From Dipteris shenzhenensis (taxonomy: Eukaryota; Polypodiophyta; Polypodiopsida; Gleicheniales), in assembly GCA_047967505.1 (NCBI GenBank), contig CM106541.1: a DNA stretch of 64,000 nt, one strand, 5' to 3'. The position numbers and the translations under genes were made by a program. Shown piece by piece: positions 13,255 to 24,330 of the stretch. Below the pieces are notes generated by a model. The model had not been told where the DNA came from and searched no databases. It was given only the letters and a program-made list of their open reading frames with translations. How positions within the stretch are numbered: the first letter of the stretch is position 1; every line of letters begins with the position of its first letter.

Positions 13255-14165
13255 AAGAGATTGGAAGAGGGGAAAGAGAGAAGAAGAGGGAAAGGAAAGA
13301 GGGAAAGAAGAGAGAAGAAGAGGGAAAGGAAAAGAGATTGGAAGAGGGGAAAGAGAGAAGAAGAGGAAAAAGAGGGGGTGAAAGACGAGAAGAGAGAAGA
13401 AGAGGGAAAGGAAAGAGAGATTGGAAAAGGGGAAAGAGGGAAAGAAAGAGAGAAGAAGAGGGAAAGAAAAGAGGGAAAAAGAGACATATGCTCATGCTTA
13501 AGCATAAGCATATGTCTCCTTCTCTTATGCTTATGCTCATGCATAAGCATAAGCATGAGCATATGTCTCCTTCTCTTATGCTTATAAGATCTTATGCATA
13601 AGCATAAGAGAAGGAGACATATGCTCATGCTTATGCATAAGCATAAGAGAAGGAGACATATGCTCATGCTTATGCTTATGCATGAGCATAAGAGCATGAG
13701 CATGAAAGAGGGAAAAGAGGGGGGGAAAGAGGAGAAGAGAGAAGAAGAGGAGATTGGAAAAGGGGAAAGAGGGAAAGAAAGAGAGAAGAAGAGGGAAAAG
13801 AGGGGGGGAAAGAGGAGAAGAGAGAAGAAGAGGGAAAGAAGAGGGAAAGAAGAGGAAGAAGAGGGAAAAGAGAAAGAAGAGGAGATGAGGAAGAAGAGGG
13901 AAAGGAAAAGAGATTGGAAGAGGGGAAAGAGAGAAGAAGAGGGAAAGGAAAGAGAGATTGGAAAAGGGGAAAGAGGGAAAGAAAGAGAAAAGAAGAGGGA
14001 AAGGAAAGAGGGAAAAAGAGACATATCATATGTCTCCTTCTCTTATGCTCATGCATAAGCATAAGCATGAGCATATGTCTCCTTCTCTTATGCTTATGCC
14101 TATGCTTATGCATAAGAGGAGTCTTATGCATAAGCATAGGCATAAGCATAAGAGAAGGAGACATA
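13255..14165. repeat. Purine-only minisatellite plus CATAAG fold-back arrays
   Basis: Two blocks, about 13255-13485 and 13700-14015, are almost purely A and G on the plus strand, made of units such as ATTGGAAGAGGGGAAAGAG. They are separated and flanked by arrays of CATAAG/CTTATG hexamers (about 13486-13700 and 14016-14165) that form multiple inverted repeats ending in GAGAAGGAGACATAT or its complement. The long minus-strand open frame across this block (from 14024) is low-complexity Ser-Phe-Leu-Pro repeat and not evidence of a protein. The repeat has replaced the centre of the CACTA element. Confidence 0.9.
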
Positions 14166-14167
14166 TT

Positions 14168-15025
14168 TCCCGAAAGCAACATGGATCCTCTCTACGAGGA
14201 AGGAGGCAGCGGTCAAGGCAGACATTGCCTCTTTACAAACACTGACAGGGTACATGCGTTGCTTGAAAGGAGAATTTTCAAAGGATAATAAGCTTAGTGG
14301 GCTCAAGTCCCATGATTGGCACAAGGTCTTACAGGTATTCTAAGCTGTACAATTAGTGTACCGATAATTGTGATGTGTTAGCGTAATTATGATTATGTTG
14401 ACATGACTTCTCTGTTGCTTTGATAGTTCATCCTCCCATTTACAATAAAAGGGTGCTTACAAGAAGATGTTAGAAATGCTATATTCAAGATCTGTGGTAT
14501 TGTGAGGTATGCTTACTATCAAATCGCATTGATTGCATTTTCTTCAATTTAAGTTGATTAATTTGTAGTGAGAACATCTGGCACCCATCTTCAATATAGG
14601 TGGTTTTTCATCCAGATCGTTCTGATCCAAGATGGTGGTACGTGATCCAAGTTGCACCACGAAGTAAGCAAATTTTTGAAGATAGAGATGTGGATATGGA
14701 GATGCCACTACCAATGCCGGATCCAATTGATCCCGATAAATCTAGCAAAGAAGATGAAGATCACAATATGAGCCAAGAGGAAGATGCGCATAATGACATC
14801 GCACAGGAGGAAGATGGAGATCATGATATTGAGGAAGAAGACAACGATCATCAAGAATCACCACACTTTATTGAAGAAGATGATCAAGTACTTTTAGGTG
14901 AACGTACGATGCTAGAGTACGATGATGATATAGGAGATCAACTCAATATAGAGTTGGAGATAGACTTGTTTGGTGCCTTAGACTTGGCTCAAGATGAAAC
15001 AGTTGATGTATATGCTCTTCATTGA
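14168..15025 (+). pseudogene. C-terminal exons of CACTA transposase (TNP2/DUF4218/DUF4216 type)
   Basis: Exon a (about 14168-14334) encodes PKATWILSTRKEA and, near its end, KLSGLKSHDWHKVLQ, matching the conserved LKSHD-H-LLQ block of CACTA transposases. Donor GTATTC at 14335 and acceptor TGATAG before 14427 delimit a 92-bp intron; exon b (14427-14506) continues in phase with ILPFTIKGCLQEDVR, the expected ILPxAIRG-like sequence. Another donor GTATGC follows at 14507. Exon c (14600-15025) begins after ATATAG and carries a PDRSDPRWWYVIQVAPR segment like the end of the DUF4216 region, then an Asp/Glu-rich tail ending in TGA. Exons b and c are not in phase, so intervening exons are missing. The N-terminal RNase-H-fold catalytic part is absent, cut off by the repeat core. 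The fragment cannot encode an active transposase. Confidence 0.75.
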
Positions 15026-15222
15026 TTTTTTTCATCTCAAACTTGGACATGAATATATGAGCTTCAAAGGCTTGATATACATGCTCTCATATTTTTATTC
15101 TCTCAAAAGATCAAACATGTATGAAAATTTAAATAAATTTGTCATTGGAAAAAACTAACTTTTAAGGCCTATATGAGTAAAAAGCCTCTCTGGAAAATGT
15201 CGCTATGAAATAGTATCTCAGT

Positions 15223-15262
15223 GTCGCTATATAGCGACACTTAAAAGTCGCTATATAGCGAC
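15223..15262. repeat. Right subterminal array: two 16-bp palindromes
   Basis: The same palindrome occurs perfectly at 15223-15238 and 15247-15262 (24-bp spacing), with a decayed GTCGCTATGAAATAG copy near 15199. It marks the right end of the CACTA element. Confidence 0.9.
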
Positions 15263-15399
15263 GCTTTACAAGATGCGCTTTTCATACCGACGATTAGTGC
15301 CGCACGTGCTAAACATCGGTACTTAAACGTCGCAATAGGATCCATGTGTAGCAGTCTTGTACCAATGTAGCATGCAATGGCAATGGTAATGGCAATGGC

Positions 15400-15714
15400 A
15401 ATGATGTTTAAGTACTCTTTAATGCTGATGGTGTTTTCTTTGTACGTGTGTCTAAGTTCATTATTGAGTTTTTCTACAATGGTGTTCTTTCATCATTCCA
15501 TTGGTTTGCATTTGTAATTCTTAGCTCATGAGTAGCTTCTTGTTCTATTTTCTTAGTAATGATGTTTAAGTACTCTTTAATGCTGATGGTGTTTTCTTTG
15601 TACGTGTGTCCGATTTCATTATTGAGTTTTTCTACAATGGTGTTCTTTCATCATTCCATTGGTTTACATTTGTAATTCTTAGCTCATGAGTAGCTTCTTA
15701 TTCTGTTTTCTTTC
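15400..15714. repeat. 158-bp tandem duplication
   Basis: The segment starting AATGATGTTTAAGTACTC at 15400 repeats at 15558 with only a few substitutions (for example CTAAGTTC versus CCGATTTC). It lies just outside the right CACTA end and is preceded by a GGCAATGGTAATGGCAATGG stretch. The near identity indicates a recent duplication. Confidence 0.9.
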
Positions 15715-17930
15715 ATCTGTGACTAGTATCATATTTACCTTTCCTTCGCTTTCTTTTTAATAGTATGTAAGCTAAGTGGCATTGGATTTGTGGTTTTGTG
15801 AGTTGTAGCTGTGAATTTTTTTGTGAGAATCTAATAGTAACTTATTTTTAGAGCAACTTTGTATTTTTGTCGTGTATTTGGAAAAGTTGATTGTCTAAGT
15901 TCTCATTAAATCCTTCTCTTGTTTTCTGTATATGTTTATTTTTCTTACAAACTAGCTCTTGGATCTTATTATCAATATGATCATTTTTTATGTGCATTTG
16001 CTATCATCGATAAGATGTACAATTGGTTCATAATGTTCACCTTCTGTTGTGTCAGTATATGCTAGATGTATTGTATTCCTATAAACTGAGTCTATAGTTC
16101 TTGCTATTTATTTGATGTTGCTTGTTGACGATATTGCAATGTCTACTTTGAGCACATGGCCAACCCAATATGCCATTAAGAAGTCTCCCCAAAGTCCTCC
16201 ATTAGTAGCACTACATGACATGAGAGAGAAAAACTCATTTACAATGGAAATGTTGTGTGTCTTTTAGGTTGCTATCGAGAAGGTAGTAGTGCAAAGCATC
16301 TAGCACTATAGCATTTTTGTTTCAATAGCTCTTTGGAAGGTAGCAACTCCTTTTGTCCATAGTTCAAGGCTTTTTAAGCTCATCATTCAAAATGTATGCA
16401 ATGCCAATAAGTAGTCACCCGGATTGTATTTGTGATTAGTAATTAATCGCAAAGAGATGTGGATGGAACTTCTCTCGACAAAGGATTTGATGGATTCTAT
16501 GTAGATGCATTTGAAGCAAAGTTTCATCTAAGCTTATAGTATGAGTACAAGTCACAAGGATCATATCTACAGGAGATGTCCAATAGTCCTGTATATTGGC
16601 TTGCTTGATTAATGGCTCAAAGTGTCCCTCCTTGTTCCATGTATCATGAAACAAGATATATTACTTCTGTATTTCAAGTATATGTGATATAGTTTTTCTT
16701 TCGAACTAATGACCATATTGCTATTGTGCAATTAAATTGCTTTGATATCCAAAAAGTGCATTTCCCTAGAGACCACCTTCTAATGCTAGAAGTCTCATTA
16801 GTTGTAGGTATTCACTTGTGTAGCTAGCACCATGTAAAGTTGATAGCATGCCATGAGATAAGTATCTTCAATAGCATTCATCACTAGCTTCATCATCACC
16901 TTTTATTTTGCATTCTATGAAACTTGCTACTAGTTTTTTTCTTAGCTCATCTGATGTTGTTAGTGATTTTCAATAGATATCTTATTGTATCAAACAAGAA
17001 ATTACCAAAATACTATATTGGAGATTGGATACACAATATAGCCCATTTTGTTGTCAGATTGAGTCAATGTTGTGTCCATTATCTCATCATAGTGCTTTAC
17101 AAATGTCAATGCTTTTGTTGTTTAGGTAGCAAATTACTCCAATTGCTTGTGTATTGGAAACATGCTTTAAATACACAAGCAAACAAGGTCAATTTGTGTA
17201 TAATCCATATGTACTTTTGCACATGAATAATCATAAAAATCATTGCAATGTGTTAAGGATAGATTCAAGTATTATAGAAAGAAGCAAATAAGCAATGTAT
17301 ATAAAACACAAACATGTATGCTTAATACAGCAAAATATGATATTTTGTCTAAGAAAAACAAGTTTGTAGTAAGGTGAGAAAGTGATTTAATAATGCAGTA
17401 ATTATAAAGATGCTAGCAAGTTGTATTCTACACAAACGAATTCAATTAGGGCTACTATGAGATTAAAAGATCTTAGTTTTTTTATCTTTCTTTTTGTGAA
17501 TAATAGAGGAGATATTTGCAAAAAGAAGCCAGCAATGCTAGTAGAATGTACTAAAAATTGAACACGATAACATAAAGGAAACATGCATAAGATGCTTCTT
17601 TCTAATTTATAAGAAACGATGCTACTAGAGTATGCTAAAATTTGAACATGGTAACATAAAGGAAACATGTATAAAATGTTGCTTTCTAACTTTTAAGCAA
17701 GCTTACAGACACTTGTAAAAGATCTATACTTATATTAAGCATTTAAACCATGGTTTACATATTTACATAAACACAACATTACACTGAGTTTTGTACATTA
17801 CATTACATTTCTTGTATAAGTGTAAAGATTGGTAGAAATCTCTCTCTGTGTTTCAGCTACGCTTCCTTTTTTTTCTTGTTAATAGACTCATATCATACTA
17901 TGGATCCAGTATTGCTAACTATGAATTCGG
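15715..17930. other. Intergenic region without recognised gene
   Basis: AT-rich; frames are short. Minus-strand frames at 16436-16654 and near 16800-16900 look weakly protein-like and could be distal exons of the remnants at 17945-20955, but I cannot assign them. Confidence 0.4.
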
Positions 17931-17944
17931 CATGAATCCTAGTC

Positions 17945-19140
17945 TTGTTAATCTGTTTGTGGAAGTCAACCTACTTAGATGTCAAGAAAGCATCAATAGC
18001 AGTTGATATTGAAAGAGACATTGGTGCTAAGTCATTTCCAATATGAACTTTGTGCTCATCACCTTCTGAATCTTTGATTATTCCATACAATAATGTAGTT
18101 CTTTTAGGCATAACAGCTTTACAACAACTAGAACAATAGTAAGTATTATGATTGCTTTTGTTCATCTATAACGATGTTCCAGAGTTTGAGCAGCATGTAT
18201 AGAATAGTTTATTAGTTGGTATGAACCAAAGCTCTCTTGTCATTGCTGCATCTGATTGATTCTGCATATTATAGCGAGCATGTAGTTTACCAAAAACATT
18301 CACTAGTGTTGTACTGCAATTTATAGAGTGGACTTTACTTTCAATTGTAATACCTAAGTTTGAGTTACTCATTGATTCCAAAAAGGCACAAATTTCTTTA
18401 GATCTTCAATATTTTCTTTGTCTTCTATGGGTGCAAGTATAGTTGATCGAAAGAACTGTAGGTGCTTAGTTGTCGTGTACATCTTAATTCCAACATTTTT
18501 TAGTGTGAACATTGCAATTTTCATTACCATGTTATGGTCAAATAGCAAAATGCTCTGAACACTAACATAAGAATGTACAGAAGTGTAATCGTCCATTATA
18601 ATTCCATCCGCAATCTTGAGGACATGCAATGTTGATTTCAGTCCCACATTACCACCACCATTGTCAATAATAGTACCCTCAGTACGCTTGCATGTAGTAC
18701 CAGTTAATTCACTTATTGATGAGTCTAGATAAAATTGTAACTTAATAGCTTGTTGCTGCAACTATTGGATTCGAGTGCCAACTACAATTCAGATGATGAC
18801 ATTTGCATCTCCTTTATCTTTTCCTACTTGCTTTAGAACAATGGAAAAAGCTTCCAACCTAATATGATATCCTCTTTGCAAGTACCCTTCATATTGAGCA
18901 ATCAGGGTAAATTGTAGCAAAACAATAATAGTTGCTAAACCATCTCCATTTGTGAGGTCCGCACGAACATTAAAGAAGGATGAAGTCTTGAATGCATCAT
19001 ATGTTCCATAGCGATTAAGTACTAAGCCCTCAAATGCAACACCTTGCATTCTTGGCTCTAGTTCATAGATTTTTACTATCTACAAGACTTTGTTTAATGA
19101 AGTTGGATTGCATGCCATCTTAATGTATCTTGACACATAC
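17945..19140 (-). pseudogene. Replication protein A large-subunit-like remnant
   Basis: Several consecutive minus-strand pieces look like one protein broken by stops and frameshifts. The first piece begins at MACNPTSLNK near 19119 and meets a stop after twelve residues. A later piece (18761-18369) has SILLFDHNM and TLKNVGIKMY, followed by LQFFRSTIL, resembling an OB-fold. The last pieces (18381-17971) carry LFYTCCSNS, then TYYCSSCCKAVMPKRTTLLY and IIKDSEGDEHKV, which fit the C-terminal zinc-ribbon and OB-fold pattern (Y-x-C-x-x-C, then Dx[ST]G) of RPA1-type proteins. RPA1 binds single-stranded DNA in replication and repair; plant Helitrons also carry RPA-like genes, but no Rep/helicase is visible here. 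The family assignment is tentative. Confidence 0.4.
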
Positions 19141-19705
19141 ATCATAGCAAAAAGTTCCTTAGAAGGTAGTTAGTCATATTATTCTTGAAACTTTCCTTAT
19201 AAAATAAAGAAATAAATGAAGAAAATATGATACATTGCCTATACATTGTTACAAAGTTACTCCTATAGAATATTTCTAATATCAACAATTAATTGGCTAC
19301 TAGTGTATAGTAGAACATCATGTGTAAAGAAAGTAAAGAAGCATAGCATGTACAAAAACACCTATGAAGAGAGAAATAACTTGTACCTGTATTACATTCT
19401 AAATTTACAAAGTTACTAGAAGCAAGCTTTATTTTTGTCAATGTAATATGTACATGTGTTGCATTTATGATGGACTCTCTTGTTGGAAAAGTGTATACAA
19501 AGTGGACTTGTTTTCATAACTAAAGCAAGTAAAGTAAATCAAGATGTTGTTAGCCACTTGCATTCTAATTGTGGTCAAAGATTGTCTAAACAAGAAAGTG
19601 AGTATGATTATGCGCATCTTTCATAATTTGTGATACTAGCAATATGTTTGTCTTGCTGTCAAAATTGAGTTGACCACCCTAACAAAGAGCTTGTTGCTTT
19701 ATAAC

Positions 19706-20955
19706 TTAAGGCTCCATCATAATTGCCCTCTGCTTTATTATGTAACCCACTACATACGAGTTTGTTGCAAAACTGTATGGCATAGCATTTGCATCATTAA
19801 CAAGCTCTAGTGCCAACCAAGGATTATGCTTTTTGAATTCTATCATGGCATTATGATTATCTATATTTGTGAAATGTTTATATTGCATTTTATCAAACCT
19901 TTGTTGACATCTCTAGCATCAGTTGTTGATGCTATAGACCAACCTAGAACTCCCACATAAATTGTTGTATTAGTAAAGTGAAGGAAGATTTTAGATGGAT
20001 GAAGATTGTTGTGTATTTGATTTGAGTGCGCAACATTTATTGTTTTCAAGATAGCACCGATAATATGCACTATGTTTTTCTTCAGTAATTCAAAATGAGC
20101 AAGTTGTTCAGCAAGCACCAATGCTCTTTCAAAATGGAGTGAAATAAAGTCTTGCAATGTTCCACCATTCCAAAAAGTGCATATGAACCAAAATGGAGGT
20201 ACTGGAGTATATCCTAGTATCTTTATAATACCAAGATGAGAGATCTGCAAGAAAATGCTAGCAAGCAACTTCCTGTATGTGTCTGTTCTTGCTTTGTATT
20301 GCACATAAAGTATATGCAATTTGGATCTATGCCTATAATGTAGTGTATGTTTGTTTGTAATGTAGTATTTCTCATCTTTGCTTTCTATTGTTGGAGTACT
20401 TTGAACCAACTTAAAACAAATAACAATGATGCAAGCCAATGTCATACTTACATCTGGCTCAACTTGTTGGCAATGCAATTTGTACTCACTTGTATCTTGC
20501 ATGGAAGGAGGCAGTGCTATTTTCTTTTCACTTGTTTGCTTCATCCAACGACAAGCTCTCTTGTTACTTGCTTTGTTCTTTTGTGACCTAGAAGCATTAT
20601 ACTGTGTTGTCCACACATGTAACAGGGCTTTGCTCTTGTCTATTAACATCTATGAATACAACATGTATGTGTCTTAACCAACAAGCGAGTCAACACATTC
20701 TTTAACCTTGCATGACTTTATGAAATTATCATCTATGAGATTATCCTTCAAAAATGTTTGCATGATTGAAAAAATATGTGCGGAGGCTCTTTTGGTCATG
20801 TATTCATGTTCAAATTGAAGGAAGGCACTCTTCATCTTGTGTGAGTTTTTCATACTATTAAGGAAATTTGAGAAGCCTTGTCTTATGTATTTTGAAATTA
20901 CCTTCTTGAACATATCATTCATATTTGATGGCATTATATCTGGAGTGGACAACAT
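19706..20955 (-). pseudogene. Degenerate protein-kinase-fold remnant
   Basis: A 262-codon minus-strand frame (20649-19861) contains HLGIIKILGYTPVPPFW, FWNGGTLQDFI, then QIHNNLHPSKIFLHF and YVGVLGWSIA. These occupy the positions of the kinase hinge, catalytic loop (normally HRD or HND) and DFG motif. A following frame (19888-19706) has NPWLALELV, like the activation-segment APE region, and PYSFATNSYVVGYI. The catalytic Asp is Asn, and DFG is replaced, so it would be a pseudokinase even if expressed. The frame is broken near 19861-19888 and again upstream of 20649, where 20955-20674 gives a possible N-terminal part. It lies upstream of the RPA-like remnant on the same strand; whether they were one gene is unknown. 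Confidence 0.5.
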
Positions 20956-23700
20956 ATGCAGTCCATGACGAAGAAGAATAAATTACACATTAATACAAAG
21001 CATACACAAATGATTCTTTTACATAATAAAGAAATGATAAAAATTTGGCAACTAGGAATATTAGTATTGCCATGGCTCACTTCTCAGAGATGTCATTTAA
21101 CTAAAACCCATATTCTATTTAGAACTCATGATGAACTAGGATAAACTATATGTAGGTGTGAGATTTACATGAGTATTTTTTGTACTTATTATATTTCTAA
21201 GAGACTAGGAAGTAGAAGAGAAGAGTTTATAATGTAGAAGTAGAATGTAGGTAGCTATAAGATGCATAGCTAGTGTACATGGTAATTACATAATCACGCA
21301 ATCATAAATACAAGAAAGCGTCCATTATAAGTATCAATATTGCAATAAACATGAAATAAAAGTAGAATGGCCTTAGTATTACTATGTAATGTAATACCTA
21401 CCATCCCATTAGCATTTGTTTGCAACATTCAAAGTTGTTCATTATGTACATTTATTTATACTAGAGCAACATTAGTATCATGCCTTATATATAATACGTG
21501 CTACAATAGTAAAATGTTTGTCCATGATTTGATGCAAATTAATACTCTCTCATATACTGTGCATATGAAATACAGAAGCATGCTAAATTAACCATCGCTA
21601 CTTTAAAAGACTTGTAATTCAATAATTCAACTATTAGTCACTTCATAAAGTGTTTACACAAACTTGGGTAATTGTATTTAATGAAGCTAAACAAGATATG
21701 GCAACTGTTTTTTTGCAAAAAATAAAAATGAAATAAAACATCAACAATGTTCATAGTGCTTGTTTCTATTCAAGTTATTGAATGTAAATCAAATAGAGTA
21801 GCATTATAGATTGAACATGTTGAGGATGTACGGTAAGAGATCATGTAAGATTGAGATTGGGCATATTTTAGCAAGAAGAAATGGGCAAGTTACTTTTTTA
21901 GTTTGTCTTACTTTGAAGGCCACCTTGTTTCTACTTTCAGCATCCAATAAAATGCTTAGTTGGTTGATTGCATTATGTACAATTGCAAGCTGTTACTTTC
22001 TTGCTTGCATACCTTGTTTAGAAAATTTGCTTGATCTTTCGGATGTCTATTGTTGTAGCTTAAAGCCCTACTTTACTCTCTCATAGCATGCTTTAACAAG
22101 CTAATATACATGGGATAATCTTGGCAACAACTATTAAAAGCAATGGGGACACTTGTCTCCCTAAGCACAACTACCCACTCTAAAATTGATCAACAAATTG
22201 AGAGGGTGAGTAGGTAAATGGAGGAGTATATTTGACAGTCAAACTACATGGGACAAGTAATTGCAGTTGGTTAAGTTTTTTTGTAAGAACAACAAATAGT
22301 TCTCTACATACAGCAACTCATTTGAGGCCATTTATTAATATAAACTTCATATTCTTATATTGTTGTTGATGGAGATTTTTGTAAGCAGGAAGGCATTGAG
22401 CATCTCGCACATGTGACGGCTATATTTCAACAATACCCACATAGTAGAAGCAGAAGGCTGCATGAATGCAGACACTAACGAACATCATAGCTAGCTGTCA
22501 TTTGAGATATGAGATTTTCATTTCATTAGTCTCCATAAATCAAAGCATGTTGATTAAAAGGGAGAACCAATACTATATTGGCCACAAGTATAGCAAACAC
22601 TGAAAAATGTAGGCTATAGGTTAGAGTTAGTCTGATCATCAAGGCTTCATAATGTGTTACATGTCTCTTTCTTAAGAAAATGCTTGAAGTCAAATGAAGA
22701 AGCTATACAAAATCTCTCTTCCATGAAGAAAGAGAGTCGAATAAAATGTAGACCACAAAGAATTATTAGCTTCTTAGAATACATATGTAGAAACAAGTAT
22801 TACTTTTGAATATTACACCAACTAGGGAGGCTTACCTGAAGATGAATCATCATGGCAAGCATATTGATGACATCTATACTTAGGACTTTCGTAAGCTTCT
22901 ACTTCTAGCTTCTTAGATCTACTTCAAGTCTTTTTGAATCTACATACTAGAAAACGTAGGCCTTTTTCTATAGAATCTCCTATCTTAGCTCTACCTCAAC
23001 TGCTTTTGAGTGTACATACTAGACAATGTACGTCTTTTTGTAAACAATCTTGTAGATATTGTAGATAGCTGCAAATTTTTTGTTAATTTTACATGCATTT
23101 GGAAGCATCTAAAGTTTGGCAATATATGTCATTGCATTGGTAACATGTGTTTATATATCCAACCCAAAGATTTCTAAGCGGAATTTGATAGAAGGCATAT
23201 GACTCAGAAAATGGAGACTCTAGTTTTGTTGAGAGGAAGAGGCATTGCATATAAAAGAGTTGTAACCTATTCCTACAATGAAGCAACAAAAGTATAGATG
23301 GATTGGATTATCCACTTGACATGTGTATCTATATTTGGTTCCTTTAGGGTAGCGTTATTATCTTTCTTCAATTTTAGAAATGTTGGCTTTTTTCCTCAAC
23401 TAGTTGTGCATGTATTTTTGCTGACATGACAAGTTTTGAAGGGTCACATTTAGCATTAAAGCAGCACAAGATGAACCACCGTCCACTAGAAACATAAGCA
23501 CATATCTCAACACATCAATTCTTGCTTCCTACCAACTATTTTAAACTTCCTATAATACCTCAAAACATTGGTGAAGATATAACTAATTTAAATAATAATA
23601 CATATAAGACATGTATAAAGATTATGATTTAGTAGGGAAACTAGATTTGTCAAACACTACTAAAGCAAGATCCTTTTAGCTACTCGCTTAGTTTTTATGA
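20956..23700. other. Intergenic region without recognised gene
   Basis: No domain recognised in any frame, no tRNA, and no transposon end that I could define. Short open frames are scattered on both strands and overlap each other. Confidence 0.5.
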
Positions 23701-23704
23701 TTCC

Positions 23705-24330
23705 TCAAATTTTGGCATGCTTATGTGCCACGACATCCTATTGAATTCAAAACACTTATTATAAGGTTTCATGCTATTTACTCACTCACCCATAACAACA
23801 CCTCAAAAAGACATACCCATACTAGGCACATCCACCAATTATTGCACCCCATGACACTATATTTTTATTTGTTAGTTTCTCAAAACACTTTGTATGCATC
23901 CTCTAGAATTTTGCATTTATAATACATGCCAACCAAGGCACTCCTAATTACATGATTTGAATAAACTCCATGCCTTATGATCTCATCATGTACTGATTTG
24001 CTCTCATTTGTGTCTCCCATGCTGCCACATGCTTTCAAGATGCATGGCTTCAAGCCCTCTTGCTGCATGTCTTTGAAATGCTCAAGAGCAAAAAGTCCAT
24101 GCCCCTACTGAGCATATCCTACAATAAGGGCACTTTATGACAGTGGCATACGTGTCAACAAGGGTATTCCTGACAATCACATATCAGGGGAAGTCTTCCA
24201 TTTTATTGATTGTTTTCACACATTTCAAAATCAAGCATGCACCAAGGAGCGAGTCATGTAATTTTGTTGGCCACATGATACATGTGGCCCAAATGAAGAT
24301 AGCTTGTTGAGCTTCACATCAGTGAGCTTC
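23705..24330 (-). pseudogene. PPR (pentatricopeptide repeat) pseudogene
   Basis: Minus-strand remnant of a PLS-class PPR protein. Recognisable pieces in order are VIVRNTLVDTYA, SALIVGYAQ followed by an in-frame TAG, GHGLFALEHFKDMQQEG, then CGSMGDTNESKSVHDEIIR, RSALVGMYYKCKILEDAYKVF, a frameshift, and NKNIVSWGAIIGGCA followed by another stop. The S-motif VxMYxKCxxLEDAxxVF and P-motif VSWxAxI signatures are characteristic. At least three stops or frameshifts break it, so it is not functional. PPR proteins of this class bind organellar RNA for editing. It lies about 1.4 kb from the larger PPR gene (25.8-34.9 kb) in opposite orientation. Confidence 0.8.

Larger units (their letters stand above)
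11134..15354. mobile_element. CACTA/EnSpm-type DNA transposon, internally deleted
   Basis: The left end begins CACTACAAGGCATA at 11134, the classic CACTA start. The right end, read inward, is CTGCTACACATGG, an imperfect match. Both ends carry arrays of the perfect palindrome GTCGCTATATAGCGAC, typical of subterminal transposase-binding repeats. A possible 3-bp target duplication TCT (11131-11133 and 15355-15357) fits the 3-bp duplications of this superfamily but is too short to be proof. Inside are a broken second-ORF gene on the minus strand (11710-13250), a repeat core (13255-14165) and C-terminal exons of a TNP2/DUF4218/DUF4216-type transposase on the plus strand (14168-15025). The catalytic core of the transposase is missing, so the copy is non-autonomous. 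The right boundary is uncertain by a few bases. Confidence 0.8.

Noticed and set aside
12630-14024. A 464-codon minus-strand open frame
   Set aside because: Only the last third (13250-12633) is transposon protein; the rest reads the purine repeat and CATAAG array in all phases as low-complexity text.
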